Assembly: GCA_014773175.1 (NCBI GenBank)
Contig: VXCM01002524.1
Coordinates: forward strand, 1 to 64,000
Source of the DNA: Lucifuga dentata
Taxonomy: Eukaryota > Chordata > Actinopteri > Ophidiiformes > Bythitidae
DNA: 64,000 bases
Direction: 5' to 3'
Part shown: positions 50,922 to 63,810 of the stretch, one piece after another
How the letters are laid out: each line of letters opens with the position of its first letter
How positions within the stretch are numbered: the first letter of the stretch is position 1
Translations under genes and position numbers: made by a program
Notes under the pieces: generated by a model
The model's database searches: none
What the model saw: only the letters and a program-made list of their open reading frames with translations
What the model was told of the DNA's origin: nothing

Positions 50922-53900
50922 CTAGATGTCAGTGCTTCTCTTGCATTTAGTGCTGCTGTAACTCTCCTCCCACTCCTCCGTAGCAGCTGCTTTGTTCCTG
51001 CTCTCACTATATTTTTCCTCTGAGCCTTAGATGTCTTTAGATGTTCCAGTGTCTGTTCTTCCTCCCTCTTCCCCTGCTTTTACTTGATCACTTTCTTGTA
51101 CTTTCCCTCCATCTGACCTTGTTCTCTTCTTCTCCTCCTCCTCTCCATCTCCTCTCCACTCTCTCTTGGTTCCAAATGGTTTCCTTCAAGCCAGCTGGCT
51201 CTGTCTTCCTCCTCTCTCTCATAACTCATTTTCCCAGCTTTCTCCATTCTGTCTCCTCTCCTCCTCTCCTCTCCTCTCCTCTCCTCCTCTCCTTCTGCCC
51301 TTCCTCATCCCTGTGTTCCAGCGGAGGAGCAGTCAGTGAGCAGGTTGTTCCTTTGTGCTTGATCTAACCATGTGCCTGCCAGGTTCCTATAGTGGAACAT
51401 GGTTCTGTCAAGCACCATGGAACGGCCCTGCAAACCCCTGCAGCATGGCCAAGACGCAAGAGACAGCAGTCTCCTGTCACCTGTGCAACCTTTGTGTGCG
51501 TGTGTGTGTGTGTGTGTGTTTGTCAGAAAGACAGAGAGAGGACTTATGTGTCTCTACAGTACAATAGATGTCTGTTTGGGTGTGTGTGAGCGCTTTTCTG
51601 CTATGATCTCTTTTTTTTTTTTAATGCTGTGTTTGTGGTTTCTAACACTAACAGTTGCTTTACAGTCTGAACTCTGTGGTCACAGTAAAGTGAACAAAGT
51701 CCTGAATAGTTACCAAAGAAAAAGTAAGGAACAAATCAGGGACCGAATGCTTATTCGTGAAGAGTTAAAGGACCATACCACCCATTTTGTATGTTTGAGC
51801 CTAACATATTCAATTTTCTTACACGTAAGGTTACTGACAATCATTTCCCAAAGGATAAAACCGTATTTCAGCTTTCCTGATATTTTNACACGTAAGGTTA
51901 CTGACAATCATTTCCCAAAGGATAAAACCGTATTTCAGCTTTCCTGATATTTTTTTTTAAATTTTTTATTTAGTTAAATTTTTTGAACATGTAAAGTAAA
52001 ACAACAACAACAAAAATAACAACACAAACAAGAAAAAACAAAAGGATCTTCATGAATATCACACAGAGTCAGTACATTATATACAACAAATAGCCACTAG
52101 TGGGTATGTATAGGGCCCAGCCATATCATGCACCTTCCAGAAATTTCAACAACGGTGCCCAGACCTGCCTACATCTCTCAGATTTATTTTGGAGATTGTG
52201 AGTTAACTTCTCCAATGGCAATATGCTTTCCTGATATTTTGCAAAATCTCTTAAACTTTCAAAATCAAATATTCAAGAGATATACCCACCTTAAAAATCG
52301 GTGTTTCACCTGCTAATAGCTACATACATACTACAGTTGCCTTATGAAGTCACGGTCCTTTAAATTTTTCCATAAACACAGGTCTTCTTTTAGGACTATA
52401 TTCTCTGGTGGAGACATACATTCACTCCAAGCTTTTTATTGTGCTTAAACACTAAAATTATGAAACTTTAAAAAAAAAAAAAAAAAACCTGAATACACAT
52501 GTTGTTCATGATGATGGATTACCTATCCCAAGGATGTTTCAAGTATCAACAAGTTGATTTTAATAGCGTACCAGAATGAACTGAAACCAATGGTGGTCTG
52601 GAAGGTAGGAAATTTTTCTTTTAACTCACTGCAGTAGTATGCTTTGGGAAATGATTGTCAGTAACTTTACGTGTATAAAATTAAATATATTAGGCTCAAA
52701 CATGCAAAATGGCTGGTATGGTCCTTTAACAAGAAGTCCCCGAGTCAAGGACAGCACTGCATTAATGAGCTTCTATGTACTTCAGATACTTCAAATATCT
52801 GTAAATCTGCATACTGAATCATGCCTGATTAATTCTGTATCAAGAGCAAAATGACATGTAACCAGTGATTGGTTACACGTCCATTTCACCATTTCACAAA
52901 CTCAAATAATTAACATAAAAAAGATATGCTCTGGTGAGGTGATTATGAAGTAAAGATGGATTCTTAGTAACATCACAGTATGATGCAGTAGTTAACGTGA
53001 GCTGACGCCAAAATAGTAACGAAAATGTACATTACAAGTAATTAGTATTGGATACATGCCATCTGGCTACAGAATTAATCAGGAATTATTCATTAAGTAA
53101 GTGGTCTTCATGCAGATTTACAAATGTCAAATATACAGTATATCTAATAATTACACTGGCACACTGGAATATTGTCTAGTCATCTGTTCTTATTATAGCA
53201 TCTTTGATTGATTCACAGTGTGTGTGTGCGTGTTGTGTATGTATAAGTGTACTTGATCTTTATTGAGTTTGAGTGTCACATGTGAACTTCATTCTTTAAA
53301 GGACCACACTGGTGACTTTGCATGTTTGAGCCCAAAAAATACTACCTGACGTTATGCGACTGTCAACCATTTTCCAAAACAGAAAACTCTATTTTAGTTT
53401 TTTGGTCACCAAATCCCCTAATCTTTCAATATCAAATGTTGAGGTGACACACCACCTTAAAAGTCAATGTTACGCCTGTTAACTCTAACGCATGATTGTT
53501 GAAGGGACCATCGGCATTGGTTCAGTTAATTCCTGAACATTATAAAAAAAATAAACTTGTAGTAGGTTGAAACCTGTTTGAGATAACCAATTCATCAAAA
53601 CGAACAAACTGTCTATTAAATTTTTGGTCAAATTTAACCAATCCAACACAAATCTACATGGTAGGAAATGTTCTCCACCAGGGAATATAGTCCCAGGAGA
53701 AGATGGGAAATGAATGGCTTCTTGGAAGGTAGGGAAATTTTTTAAAATATTTACCACTTCAGTACTATGTTTTAGAAAATGGTTGTCAACTAGCATAACA
53801 GCGGGTTGCATATATTGGGCTCCAACAAGCAAAATCACCAGAATGTGCCTTTAACGTCCTGATACTTGTATGCAACATTTTAAAGCAATGCTCATTGCTG

Positions 53901-55048
53901 ATGTTGCATACAGTCGTAACAAGCACATTTTTTGTTTTGTTCTGTTACCATTACCACCCAACAAAAACACACCCTTCTGTGTCATCTCAGAGTTTTTCCT
54001 GTGTGTCGCGGCTTTCAACTTGACCAACCCCAGTGTTAGTGTTGGAACTGGTACCAGTTAAAGGGGAGGCGATAATCTCCCTTAGCGAGGTCATTGGGTG
54101 ATGATGTGGTTGTGGTTGTGGGCAGGTACGGAGGATTACCGCAGTAAGCTGGGAGGGGACTGCTTCGCCGACTTGGCCTGTCCTGAGAAGTGCCGCTGTG
54201 AGGGCACCACAGTCGACTGCTCCAACCAGAAACTCACCAAAATACCAGATCATATTCCCCAATACACGGCCGAGCTGTGAGTCATTTGTCTACTTCACGG
54301 TCTGTCTGTCTATGGGATAGTTCAAACCTTCCAGCATCTCCTTGTCTGTCTGTCTCTCTCTGACCTCTCCTCTCCTCTGTTCTTAGACGCCTGAACAACA
54401 ATGAATTCACAGTGCTGGAGGCTACGGGGATCTTCAAAAAGCTGCCTCAGCTGAGGAAGATGTGAGTCAGATATATTGTGAATGTAACAGGAACACAGCA
54501 TCACACACGTGTTCAGGAAGTCATACGCAGGTCACACAGCAAACGCTGTAACTCTTAAAAGTAGTGACAGAAATACCTTTCAGTTTCATTAATGTTTTTC
54601 TATTTCAATCTCGATTTATCCTCATCCCTGTATCTTTGCTGAATTCTGTCTTTTCTTTCTCTATTGCCACTTCCTTACCTTTCCACCCCACCTCCATTCT
54701 CCATCTTCCATCTGCAGTAACCTGAGTAATAATCGTATCACCGACATAGAGGAGGGGACATTTGAAGGAGCCTCAGGGGTCAATGAGCTGATTCTGACCT
54801 CCAACAGACTGGAGAACATACACCACCGCATGCTGAAGGGACTCAGTGGCCTCCGCACACTGTGAGTACACACACACACACACACACAAATGCATATGCA
54901 ATTAAATCAAGCATGCATGCATTATTTAAATATGCTCCTGCATGCTGTGACAATGTCCACACAAACATTCGACACATTTATGCTCGTGCACCCATGAACG
55001 TGCAGAAATCCCAGATTTGTATTGTAAGAGACAATGTATACTTAATCA

Positions 55049-55086
<38 letters not shown>

Positions 55087-57663
55087 CAGCATGCTGAGGA
55101 GTAATCGTATCAGCTGTGTGAGTAACAGCAGCTTTGTGGGCCTGAGCTCCGTGCGTCTCCTGTCACTCTACGATAACCAGCTCACCTCCATGAACCCTGG
55201 GGCCTTCGATACACTGCACTCCCTGTCCACACTGTGAGTACACACTCACACTCACACACACACACACACACACACACACTTTCTCTGGAGACTTGTGTAG
55301 CCCACATATTTCACTGTGGGCTACACATGGACACATCATCACGTCTGCGTAGTTTGTCTCATCTTTAACACATGAAGACACATCATAACCTTTGGAAATA
55401 GTTGCATTGGAAACAGTGAGACAGAATATAACTTAGAAAAAAACTTACCAAAGTACTTGTGCAGAATAATTCTGGCCTTATGGATCTTTTGCTATGCCCA
55501 TTTATTTTCATAACAGTACTTTAAGATAAACCACTTTGGTAAAAATCCTCTCTTACCTCCTCCAGCAGCCCTGCTCAGTTTAACTGTTAGTGTCTGATTT
55601 GATACTTTTTAGAAGAAGTGTGTGAATTCAGCCACAGTAGCATCTAAATCTGTGTATTGCAGTCAAGGATCTTGCGGGTTGTGTTCCATGCCCAATAAAT
55701 ACTACCCGCATAAATGATGATTTAAATGATTCTCAGGACCTAGGTTTAAAGGGCCAAATCATCCATTTTGTATGTTTTAGCCAAATATATTAGATTTTCA
55801 TACATGTTACGTTACTGACAATCATTTCCCAAAGGATAAAACCATATTTCAGCTTTTCTGATATTTTGCAAAATCTCATAATCTTTCAAAATCAAATATT
55901 CAAGCGATACACTCACCTTAAAAATTTATGTTTCTCCTGGTAATAGTTTCACAGCCTTATGAAGTCACGGTTGTTTAAATTTTTCAATAAACGCAGGTCT
56001 TCTTTTGGGACTCTATTCCCCGATGGAGACATACATTCACTCTGCGCTTTTTATTGTGCTTAAATGCTAAAATTATGAAACTTCGGGAAAAAACCTGAAC
56101 CTTGTTGTTCGCAATGATGGATTACCTATCCCAAGAACGTTTTAAGTATCAACAAGTTGATTTTAATAGCATACCAGAATNGGATTACCTATCCCAAGAA
56201 CGTTTTAAGTATCAACAAGTTGATTTTAATAGCATACCAGAATGAACCGAAACCAATTGCGGTCTGGAAGGTAGGAAAACCATTTTTAATTCACCATTCC
56301 AGTAGTATGCTTTGGGAAATGATTGTCAGTAATCTTACGTGTATGAAAATTGAATATATTAGGCTCAAACATGCAAAATGGGTGGTATGGTCCTTTAATT
56401 GTTCCTACTAACTGTTATGATTCAACTTTATGTTAAATGTTGTTTAGCTCTGATTGCATTTATAGTTTTTTAGCTGTTATTTATTGCTAATTAGCATTTT
56501 TAATAAGTCTTAGAACTCACTTCTTAGATTTATCAGATATACTGTATATGTGCAATGAATGCCTGTTGTGTGTTTGTCTGTTTATTTATTATGAGCACAC
56601 TGAGACAAATTCCTATCAACTCTAAGTTTCCATGACAATAAAGTATAGTGTTTTATATGTACCCATGATTTTTAAATTGTTTTCCCTACCTTCCAGGCAG
56701 CTATTGGTTTCAGTTTATTCTAGTACTCTATAAAAAAGAAATTAAAACAACCCTGCCCTCCATAGTCCATGTGTGTGGTAGCAGACAAAACATTGAATTT
56801 TAAGGTGGATGTATCACCTGAACATTTGATTTTTAAAGATTAGCGGGTTTGGCAAAATAACATGAAAATTAAAATACGCTTTTATGCCTTTTGGAAATGA
56901 TTGGCAATCATGTAACATGTATGCGAGTAGTATTTATTGGACTCCAAACACTAAAAAAAACTCACCGGTATGGTCCTTTACTTATTGCAATGTTTTTGAC
57001 CAGAAAAGTCTTCATCGGGTTTTTCCTGATTTTGAGAGCTTAGACAACTTAATTTGACACTTAAGTCAAAGGGTAAAAATGGATGATTGAGTTTTGACTA
57101 ACATGATAGCCAGTGAATGATGGTTCCATATAATCTCCATGAGTGAATATATTTTGCTAAAGATAATCCACAGAGGCTGTTACAAAACACAAATGTATAA
57201 AAAAAATAAAATAAACATTTAAAAAATGTTTCATATCATTGCAAGAACAACAACAATATACCACTCAGCACTTTCAAAACTCTCTTTCTTCTCCAGGAAC
57301 CTTCTGGCCAATCCCTTCAACTGTAACTGCCACCTGGCGTGGCTCGGTGATTGGCTGAGAAGAAAACGCATCGTCACAGGTAACCCTCGCTGCCAGAGTC
57401 CGTACTTCCTGAAGGAAATCCCCATCCAGGATGTGGCCGTCCAGGACTTTGCCTGTGAAGACGGTGAGACAGAAGATCACAACAGATTTACATGAGACTC
57501 TGAGTCCTGGCAGATACTTTTATAGGTTTTGGTGTAGGAGAGTTTGTGGTAACATATATTTGTGGAAATTGATCTTAAATTTTTATGGTAGTGACATGCA
57601 ATATGACCTGTTTGAGTTTTTTTTTCCCCGCATTTTACTTCTTTCTTATCATTTGCAATCCTT

Positions 57664-57712
<49 letters not shown>

Positions 57713-57961
57713 TTTCTACCACTACCTCTTTTTAACCTTCCATCCACCTTACATAATCCGTCATTCCCTCCCTCCCTACTCTCCCATCCATCCATCCATT
57801 CTCCCCTTCAGGGAATGATGAGAATAGTTGTGCTCCAGTGCTGAGGTGTCCTGCTGAGTGTTCCTGTCTGGACACAGTGGTTCGTTGCAGCAACAAAGGT
57901 CTCACTACTCTGCCCAAAGGCCTGCCCAAAGAGACCACCGAGCTGTGAGTTACACTTACAG

Positions 57962-57994
<33 letters not shown>

Positions 57995-58297
57995 CAAGCC
58001 AACAGAAGATTATCGCACAAAATGAAACAACAGGCAGCAGGGTTGATGGTATTTTCTAGGATTTTGCTATTTCTCCTGCAGGGGAACATACATTTCCAGT
58101 ATTAACAAAGACTTAATTATATGTCGATTTAATAGTAGTGCAGCAGGATCTCAGCTGTGTGTGTGCGTGTGTTTGTGTGTGTGAGATGCCGTGGGGATAC
58201 TAAACTACGGTGTTTATTATGGCTGTAGCAGTACTCACACTGCTGGAGACAAGGAATTCCCCCCATGGTTAAAATAACTTAATTTTTTTTTTTTTGN

Positions 58298-58334
<37 letters not shown>

Positions 58335-58422
58335 AGGTATCTGGATGGTAACCGCTTCACTCAGGTTCCTGTGGAACTCTCCAATTATAAACACTTAACA
58401 CTCATGTAAGTCCCATGATGCA

Positions 58423-58457
<35 letters not shown>

Positions 58458-58954
58458 GCGGTCTTACACTGGCACACACTCAACACTCAAACACACAGGC
58501 ATGCACTTATAATTGTGATCGTGACTTGGATGACTTTGCATTTTAAAGTCAGAACTCAGAGATGGTGTTGTGTCAGCGCTGTCTGTGTTTTATCACTGCG
58601 GATGTGTGTGTGTGTGCATGTGTGTGTGTGTGTGCGCGCGTGTGTGTCTGTGTGTATTTGTGTGAGTGTGACCCTGTATGGCCTTGATGTAGATGAGAAT
58701 ACACCAGAGTACAGTAAAAAAAACAGCATTTTGGCATTTTGTCCTGCACAAAGTCTGTTCGTGTGTGTGTGCATTTTCAGGTGTGTTTCTGCATGTGTTT
58801 ATGGGTGTGCTTGTGTGTGTGTTTTATGTGTATCTGTATTGTTTCCTTTTCAGTGATTTGAGTAACAACCAGATCAGCACGTTGTCCAACTACAGCCTCA
58901 GTAACATGTCCGAGCTGCTTACTCTGTGAGTCTGGCTTTACATCAGTCCTTCTG

Positions 58955-59024
<70 letters not shown>

Positions 59025-62000
59025 AAGAAGAAAATGCCCTTGACAGAATGAAAGCAAAGATTTAAGAGAGAGGGAGTTGCTTTTGTTGCGCCCTGTTCAC
59101 ATATATTTGTTGACTTGTCATATTCACATATGAACATTGTCCCTTGTGGGCCACCGTACTCATGGGACCATTTGAATGAGCAGTTTCTTTCAGTTTGGTA
59201 GCAAAACATTTAGCTTTTTTTTTTTTTTTTNTTTTTTTTTTTTTTTTTAATCACAATGCAACTGTGAAAATCCTGAAGTAGTAGAAAATGTCACAAATTA
59301 AAAGAAAATACTGACCTCACACTAACAACTGTAAAAAAAAAAATAATGGAAATATAATAAGCTGTGTTACTAAAAACTAAACGGTCAAAGGTNGTAAAAA
59401 AAAAAATAATGGAAATATAATAAGCTGTGTTACTAAAAACTAAACGGTCAAAGGTGGAGAATGGATTGTTTGGAGTGGGGAAAATATTACCATCCTCTGT
59501 TAGACATGTCACCACTTCTTTGCATGGGTAAAGGCAAAATGAACTCCACCAAGGCTGAACAAGTCTAGAGGAAATTATCTTATTCTAGTAACATAGTGGC
59601 CTAAACAAAAGAAATTATGTGGTTATAGTAATGGGCTTAATGCTTTATTTGTCATTAAAAAACAGGCCACATTACTGATAGTCTATTGATCTATTGATAG
59701 TCTATCATGGGATAAATATGTCTGGGTTTTTTGTTTTTTTTCTTTGGGGGGGGNGGGGGGGGTCCATTGAGATTGAAGAAATTGGAAAAAAAATATCAAA
59801 TAAAATGTTTTATCTCCCAATAAGAAATGCTTTCTAAAAATTCATGCACCCTGCTCCTTGTATCCAGATCAGCACGAAAATTGAATGGGCCATGCTCCAC
59901 ACCTCCACCAAGTTTTTTTTTTTTTTTTTTTNTTTTTTTTTTTTTTTTGTCAGAATTGGTTCAGAATTTTTAAAAATTTTTTCCTGCTAGGAAACAAACA
60001 AACAAACAAAAACAAATCAGCAAATAGATTTGTATACAGACATGATATATTTGCTCAGAAAAGGGCTGAAATCCACGTAAAAGATTACATGGGTGTATAA
60101 TCTGGTACAACATGAGTTTCAGCCTGTAAAGCACATATATATGTGTGTGTATGTATGTGTGTGTTTACTAGATGACTGTGTTTGCAACGTGTGTTAAATT
60201 ATGTGTCTGCATTTGCTTGACTGCATTGATTAGCAGAATGTAGCCATAAACATGGCTGTGCTCTGAAATGCTTTGCTGCGTTTAAAGATGAAAATTCTCG
60301 ACTTAGTACTTTCTCTCCATGCTAAAATGTTTATTCTCTGTGTAAAGAATCCTGAGCTACAACCGCTTGCGCTGCATACCACAGAGGGCGTTCGACGGAC
60401 TCAAGTCTCTCCGGCTACTGTGAGTATGTTTGCGGACACATCCAAGTTTGTGAATAAGTGAGAAACAATCCAGACTTTTAGCATCCTGACTCTCTTTCTA
60501 CTCCACTTCTCTTTCGTAGATCTCTGCATGGTAATGATATATCATTGATCCCAGAAGGAGCCTTCAAAGACCTATCATCGCTCTCTCATCTGTGAGTAAC
60601 ACACACACACACAGTTCCTGTCTTTTTATGTGATAGAAGTGTCTACCTTTTTACTTTATAGAATTGCAAAAGAAGGAAAAGCACATTATCATGACAAAAA
60701 AAAAAGTATTTTCTCATCATCTGAAAGGGAAACGTCTGTTTAGTGAAGCTCGACTGGAAAAGTAGCTCGCTGCCAAAAGTCTCTTAGTAACAAACTTCCT
60801 TTCTCCTGCTCTCCTTTGTTAAGCGTGGAGTGTTGAGAGTTTACACTTCTATCCTGAATGTACCTGCTCTCTTTCTGCAGCACTGACACTAGATCCAGAT
60901 ACAAGGATACGTATCCTCTTTGACTGCAGCAACAGCGTTGGTTTTATGTTACTTTCCATTGCTAAAGTAAGATTTCAACAAGACATTTATTCATTAGTTG
61001 AATAATACAATCATCAAATGAGAAAATGCAGAGACGATGGAAAGCTTCTACTCTGCACTTGCTTTTGTATTTTTGAGGAAATTGGGTCGATTGATTTGCT
61101 GTGCCGTGAGCTTTATGGCAAAAAACAGGTGGAAATCTGCTGCTCTGTTCAGTAAGGCCTCACTGCAGACTAAGAAAAGAAGTCATATACAGAAATGTTC
61201 ACATATTACCTTCACTATCATATGACTCCTCTAAATACAACCCTGTGAATGAATTATGGCATTACATACATTTTCCACTTATTATCCACTTTCATTCAGT
61301 ACCTACTTTGAGTAATTTACATTAGACTTTGACACTGATCCATACAACTGACAATTCACATTTACTCAGTGAATGAGTTTTTGTCAAGTGGTAATCATAA
61401 CATGGTGTTTTTGACAAGAAGCAGCATGATAAGAAGTGTTTTTAAAGGACCATACCGGCCATTTTGCATGTTTCAGCCTAATATATTCAATTTTCTACAC
61501 ATATAACATTACTGACAATCATTTCCCAAAGCATACTACTGGAATGGTGAGTTAAAAAAAAATTTTCCTACCTTCCAGACTGCCATTGGTTTCAGTTCAT
61601 TCTGGTACACTATTAAAATCAAGCTGTTGATACTTGAAACGTTCTTGGGATAGTGATCCATCATCGCAAACAAGACATGTATTCAAGTTTTGTTTTTTTT
61701 TTTGAAGTTATGTAATTTTAGCATTTAAGTACAATAAAAAGCACGGAGTCATCTGAAAATGCTTCCTAATAGTGCATTCAAGTGCTATAGTGAAGAACTG
61801 ACAACAGGAAGCATTTTCAGATCACTCCACACTTTTTATTGTGCTTTAATGCTAAAATTGCGTAACTTCAAAAAAAATCTGAATACACATCTTGTTCGTG
61901 ATGATGGATTACCTATCCAAAGAACGTTTCAAGTATTGACAAGTTGATTTTAATAGCATACCAGAATGAACTGAAACCAATGGCAGTCTGGAAGGTAGGA

Positions 62001-62225
62001 AAAAANAGTTGATTTTAATAGCATACCAGAATGAACTGAAACCAATGGCAGTCTGGAAGGTAGGAAAAAAAAGTTTTTAACTCACCATTCACAACAAAAC
62101 CATTTTCAATTCACCGTTCCAGTAGTATGTTTTGGGAAATGATTGTCAGTAATGATATGTGTATGAAAACTGAATATATTAGGCTCAAACATGCAAAATG
62201 GCCGGTATGGTTCTCTAAGGCTGCA

Positions 62226-62271
<46 letters not shown>

Positions 62272-63756
62272 TTTCTGTTAGATGGTGAAGCTATGCTGGG
62301 AGTAAGGTCACTAAATTTCAGGTATGTGCTAATCTATTACGGTATACATCCCACACAGTCCTAACCTAATGAGCCAAAATAAGTGAAAACACCTGTGCTA
62401 ATGCTTGCAAACACTAACAATAACACTTTTTCAAGGTAGAGGTTACTAGTCATTTCAATCGTTGAGTCATTTATGATAAGTATACAAGAGCATCACGCAC
62501 AGACAATGCTTATAGCACCTTTAGCATTACACAAACAGAAACAGCAATGCTTGCAGATCTTTGCTGAACATTGCAGCCTGTGTTTTCGTTCCTCTTTCAT
62601 CTGCTGGCAGGGCTCTGGGTGCCAACCCTCTGTACTGTGACTGCCACATGCAGTGGCTGTCAGACTGGGTGAAGAGCGGCTACAAGGAGCCCGGCATCGC
62701 CCGCTGTGCCGGGCCCGGTGATATGACCGATAAACTACTGCTCACCACGCCTTCCAAGAAATTCACATGCACAGGTAAACACATGTAATACAGCAAGTAA
62801 CATATCACGCAGTTAGACACACATGTATGTAAAATTTATAAATGCTCATGCACTCTGCAAACTTGAAGAGCATTGCTGTGTATTGGCATCCAGTACACAT
62901 TTACTGAAGACTGTTATCAGACCACAAGTTTCCTTTAATAAATACTGATTAATTGAAAATTTTTGAAGTTGCAGATTTGTGGCTGTGTAGCATTTTGGCA
63001 TTGATTGTGAAATGTTATTGACTGTTGACCCAAACCCTTTCCCTGTAATATCACATTACGTATGAATACGTGACTGGAATCTATTTTTACCTAATTTAAC
63101 TGACGCACTGTAGAAGTCCCGGGGCCTTGTGGTTTTCTGGTGCCAGGTAAAGTAGCCAATCATATTCCAGCGCTACCTCGTCAGTCTTCCCCAGCTCCCC
63201 CAGACAATCCAAACCCACGTCTCCTCAACCCTTCAGCCCTGAATGCATCGCTCTTCTTCCTCTCAGTCCTCATGTTCTGATCAGATTGTTTATCCCTTGA
63301 TGTTAAAAGCTGATGTTCTGTCATGGAAATATTAACATCTTCCATACATGTTGTGATCACCCAAAGAAAACCCTTCATAATTTTTACTGGTACTCCAATA
63401 TTCTTCTACATTAGGGTGCAGATGCATTTTAATCTTTCACTTACAAATATTGCTTACTCAATATGGATTCATGTAAATTTAATGTAAATGACATTTTCAT
63501 CAAACTGGCATTTCCTTCTCACATGTAGAAAATATTTCATGATCACCAAATCAAATTATTTTAGACTGGATTATGATTATGAAGTGTCTAAAGTGTGTGT
63601 GTTTGTGTCACACAGGCCCAGTGGATGTGAGTATCCAGGCTAAGTGTGAACCCTGCTTGTCCAGCCCCTGCAGAAACGACGGTACTTGCTCCAATGATCC
63701 TGTGCACTACTACCGCTGCACCTGCCCCTATGGATTTAAGGTATTTAGATAGTACA

Positions 63757-63810
<54 letters not shown>

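Larger units (their letters stand above)
48904..54125 (+). other. slit2 intron 15, host intron of mir-218
   Basis: At 5.2 kb it is the largest intron fully inside the window. It holds (TG)n at 49850-49920, the candidate 18-base exon at 50646, (TG)n at 50869-50918, a CT-rich stretch 51050-51300, mir-218 at 51336-51440, MITE copy 7 with the LINE fragment, AT-rich unique DNA 52730-53290 and MITE copy 8. The acceptor for exon 16 lies in G/T-rich sequence. Confidence 0.85.
55234..57296 (+). other. slit2 intron 19
   Basis: Starts with (CA)n at 55240-55279. MITE copies 9 and 10 fill 55746-56398 and 56662-56981; the rest is AT-rich unique DNA. A normal pyrimidine tract precedes exon 20. Confidence 0.85.
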
